From: Hymenobacter terrenus
GTDB taxonomy: Bacteria > Bacteroidota > Bacteroidia > Cytophagales > Hymenobacteraceae
DNA length: 64,000 nucleotides
Reading direction: 5' to 3'
Assembly: GCF_000972495.1 (NCBI RefSeq)
Contig: NZ_LATM01000012.1
Coordinates: 62,001 to 126,000, forward strand
The notes under the pieces are model-generated. The model was not told the DNA's origin and did no database searches. It saw only the letters and a program-made list of their open reading frames with translations. The translations under genes were made by a program, and so were the position numbers. Positions 63,001 to 64,000 of the stretch are shown here, one piece after another. Position 1 is the first letter of the stretch. Each line of letters starts with the position of its first letter.

Positions 63001-64000
63001 TTAGCGTCTGGCCGGCGTTAATGTTACCGGTACCATTGGTGCTGATCAGGCTAATGGCAACATCAGCCGAAGGCAATACCTCGGTTTGCACGTTCGCCAG
63101 GTTGTTGCCGGCCATGGGGTCGGCCGTAGTCGAGCTAACGCTTGCTGTCACCGATATGGCTGGGCTGGCAGCGGGGGCCGAGAAACTGATAACGTAACTC
63201 TGCTCGGCGGCTCCATTGGCTTGCGTGGCAATGGTTGGCAGCGTGAACACACCCGTGGTAGTATTATAAGTCGAAGCCGAGGCACCGCTACCGAAAGTAA
63301 TAATGTTGCCGCTCAGCGAACCGCTCGTTCCGTTCAAGGTAAGGTTGGTGTTAGCAAGGCCGGCCGGCAAAGAGACAATGGTTTGCACGTTAGCCGCGGG
63401 GTTCGGGCCGAAATTGTTCTGTCGAATGATGTAGGCTGCCGTGCTGCCAGTGGCTACCTGCGCCGGACCACTCACAGTCACCGCCAGATTGGCACGGGGG
63501 GCCGTGGGGGCAACAGTTTGAGTAGTCACGCTCGTGGCCGTGCTGCTGTTGTTAGCCGTGTTCGCGTCGTTGGTTGTGGGTACGGTGGCCGTGATGGTGC
63601 CGAGTACCGTACCGGCCGTCGGCGCTACAAAGCTTACCGCATTATTTACTACCTGACCAGCGGCCAAATCAACCGGCGGAAAGGTCACCGTACCCGCCGC
63701 CACAGGGTAGCTCACACCATTGAAGGTGACGGTACCAGCAGTGGGGCTGTACACGCCGCCATTGGAAACATATACGCCGGTAATGCCGGTGGTAGGCAGC
63801 TGCACGGTTTGCACCACACCCGTCGCGGGCGAAGAAGTAGCGCTATTGGCAGTAGTCACGGCATAAGTCAGCAAATTGCCGGCCAAGGGGTTAGTTGTCG
63901 GCCCGGTGATGCTGGTCGAAAGGTCGGTTTGGGGCGTGATGTTCACCACATCGGAGGCCGTGTTGTTGGCCGGATTGATGTCACCAGCATTTGGCGTCAC
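60095..64000 (-). CDS. second giant DUF11 surface protein with T9SS tail, 5' end outside window
   Basis: 1301 residues visible; the start lies beyond 64000. Parallel to the second half of the 51090 protein: AGDINPANNTASDVVNITPQ versus AGDINQANNVATAVVAITPQ, and on through ADVVLGISGPVSAAAGSTVS, SAFFTYTATDNGNGTA, PLPVELTEFTATAVQNVDAS and ASEKNNDYFDVERSLTG. Ends with a type A sorting domain (LALFPNPAAAQTQLDLRQLP to KRLVKE). At least six DUF11-like repeats are visible. Surface adhesin or matrix role inferred. Confidence 0.9.
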   Translation of the reverse strand: MTPNAGDINPANNTASDVVNITPQTDLSTSITGPTTNPLAGNLLTYAVTTANSATSSPATGVVQTVQLPTTGITGVYVSNGGVYSPTAGTVTFNGVSYPVAAGTVTFPPVDLAAGQVVNNAVSFVAPTAGTVLGTITATVPTTNDANTANNSSTATSVTTQTVAPTAPRANLAVTVSGPAQVATGSTAAYIIRQNNFGPNPAANVQTIVSLPAGLANTNLTLNGTSGSLSGNIITFGSGASASTYNTTTGVFTLPTIATQANGAAEQSYVISFSAPAASPAISVTASVSSTTADPMAGNNLANVQTEVLPSADVAISLISTNGTGNINAGQTLTYGIQTQNNSDYTAQNVQQTVAIQAGLTTSTLQLNGATGTLNAGVITFGSGASASTYNVASGLLTLPLISSLPKGVLVHNNVSFATSGTSTATDIRALATVTSTTPDPTTTNNTATVTNGINSVEDLTVSLAGPTQAVIGSPVLYTVTTKNNGPSATGTQTTTVQLPIGLSAVEVRDNSGAIVTGAYSATTGVVTFATATAVPNVGQSIQGTISFIAPEVTQISLAAAVALTSSSAGNFEINTDNNTARISTPLVGPSLASADLATTFAATPPATLTPGATATYTVTTTNNGAAAAQSTMQLVSLPVGLNTLTLGGANGTLGAGIITFAGGATYNVSTGLLTIPRTGELASSGIFQSTISFPMPAANITVTATSASNNPDAIATNNIVRSSTTTSALADVVLGISGPVSAAAGSTVSYDVVATNNGPSTAAGVTVRFTLPSGVTSYTVNGTAFTGSGQVTLQPSSQPLLNGGSLAYVVSFTAPTTTFTVPAVVTTSTAGNNTANDNGSVRTLVNVAPVANDVVNTKQSPEGNTAVTGLLLSALSATDSDGSVASYTITSIPNATTQGTLSYDNGGTYATVVPGQVLTTTQATTLKFDPVSSFIGSAFFTYTATDNGNGTAANALTSPPARFTIQVGADNNSVYTATPTKGLANRYMDNDALAYVIDPNAAIYNAAPTTGLVYNPNGTLASGTVSNGLPTTGTTNAVLAAPGSGPASNPNNTLPTGVALNPTTGLIYVTTASLLPQVKIATTYSVNVITTDINGGTNTVLATFVIGAYPLPVELTEFTATAVQNVDASLVWQTASEKNNDYFDVERSLTGTDFVQIARVQGQGSKASATSYALTDAGIGAKATDVVYYRLRQVDTDGMATYSPVRQVRFAQAGLMPTLALFPNPAAAQTQLDLRQLPNGRYTVSVLDATGRVVLGVELEAGLAHGLDLRPLASGTYTVLVRGQASSGQGVSLSKRLVKE

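Noticed and set aside
1-64000. rRNA and tRNA genes
   Set aside because: None of the conserved tRNA or rRNA blocks were recognised on either strand by eye; a short tRNA could still be missed.

Overview
The window looks like chromosome of a Hymenobacter-like member of the Bacteroidota (Cytophagales). The signs are high GC, secreted proteins that end in type IX secretion (T9SS) sorting tails, Bacteroidota promoters with a TAnnTTTG -7 box, and type VI secretion parts of the Bacteroidota kind (TssD/Hcp, VgrG, DUF4280 PAAR-like proteins). No rRNA, tRNA, CRISPR array, intact insertion sequence or phage was found. No core T6SS machine genes (sheath, ClpV, baseplate) lie in the window, so the T6SS genes here are effector islands served by a machine encoded elsewhere.

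Layout. 1-4414: VgrG (partial), a DUF4280 PAAR-like protein, a broken effector start, an ankyrin protein and a lipase-type effector. 4552-10011: cation transporter, glycoside hydrolase, Ogt repair protein, esterase, TPR protein and an outer-membrane barrel. 10061-10375: fifteen tandem 21-bp repeats. 11288-15370: a TssD (Hcp) tube protein fused to an HExxH toxin tip, its candidate immunity gene, a second toxin tip that has lost its TssD half, a second immunity gene, a further unknown gene and a TssD scrap joined to an unrelated tail. 15625-28251: M4 protease, M20 amidohydrolase, PAP2/sphingomyelin-synthase-like protein, SDR, PhyH dioxygenase, HMG-CoA reductase, two paralogous exported proteins and homogentisate dioxygenase. 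28867-31577: an AraC regulator, an MBL hydrolase and an alpha/beta hydrolase. 31831-32232: three tandem hairpins and an orphan 3' end of the immunity family. 32313-43345: S41 protease, RuvX, peptide deformylase, zinc phospholipase C-like protein, Kir channel, DUF486 protein, a decayed T9SS surface gene, patatin/BamA phospholipase and a PAS histidine kinase. 43420-50943: hydrolase, a second effector locus (DUF4280, metzincin effector, lipoprotein) in which all three genes carry frameshifts, an XRE regulator with a palindromic operator, an ECF sigma factor, a DUF1801 protein and a thioredoxin-reductase-like flavoprotein. 51090-64000: two giant tandem paralogous DUF11 surface proteins with T9SS tails; the second runs off the window.

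The most notable theme is recombination of polymorphic toxin cassettes. Several loci hold tips, tails or starts of effector and immunity genes detached from their partners: 1999-2185, 12976-13766, 15083-15370, 32022-32232 and 45172-47809. Around them are palindromic repeats (7305, 15357, 25044, 31831, 41782, 44384). The TssD-zincin fusion with its immunity family is the best candidate here for a poorly described system.
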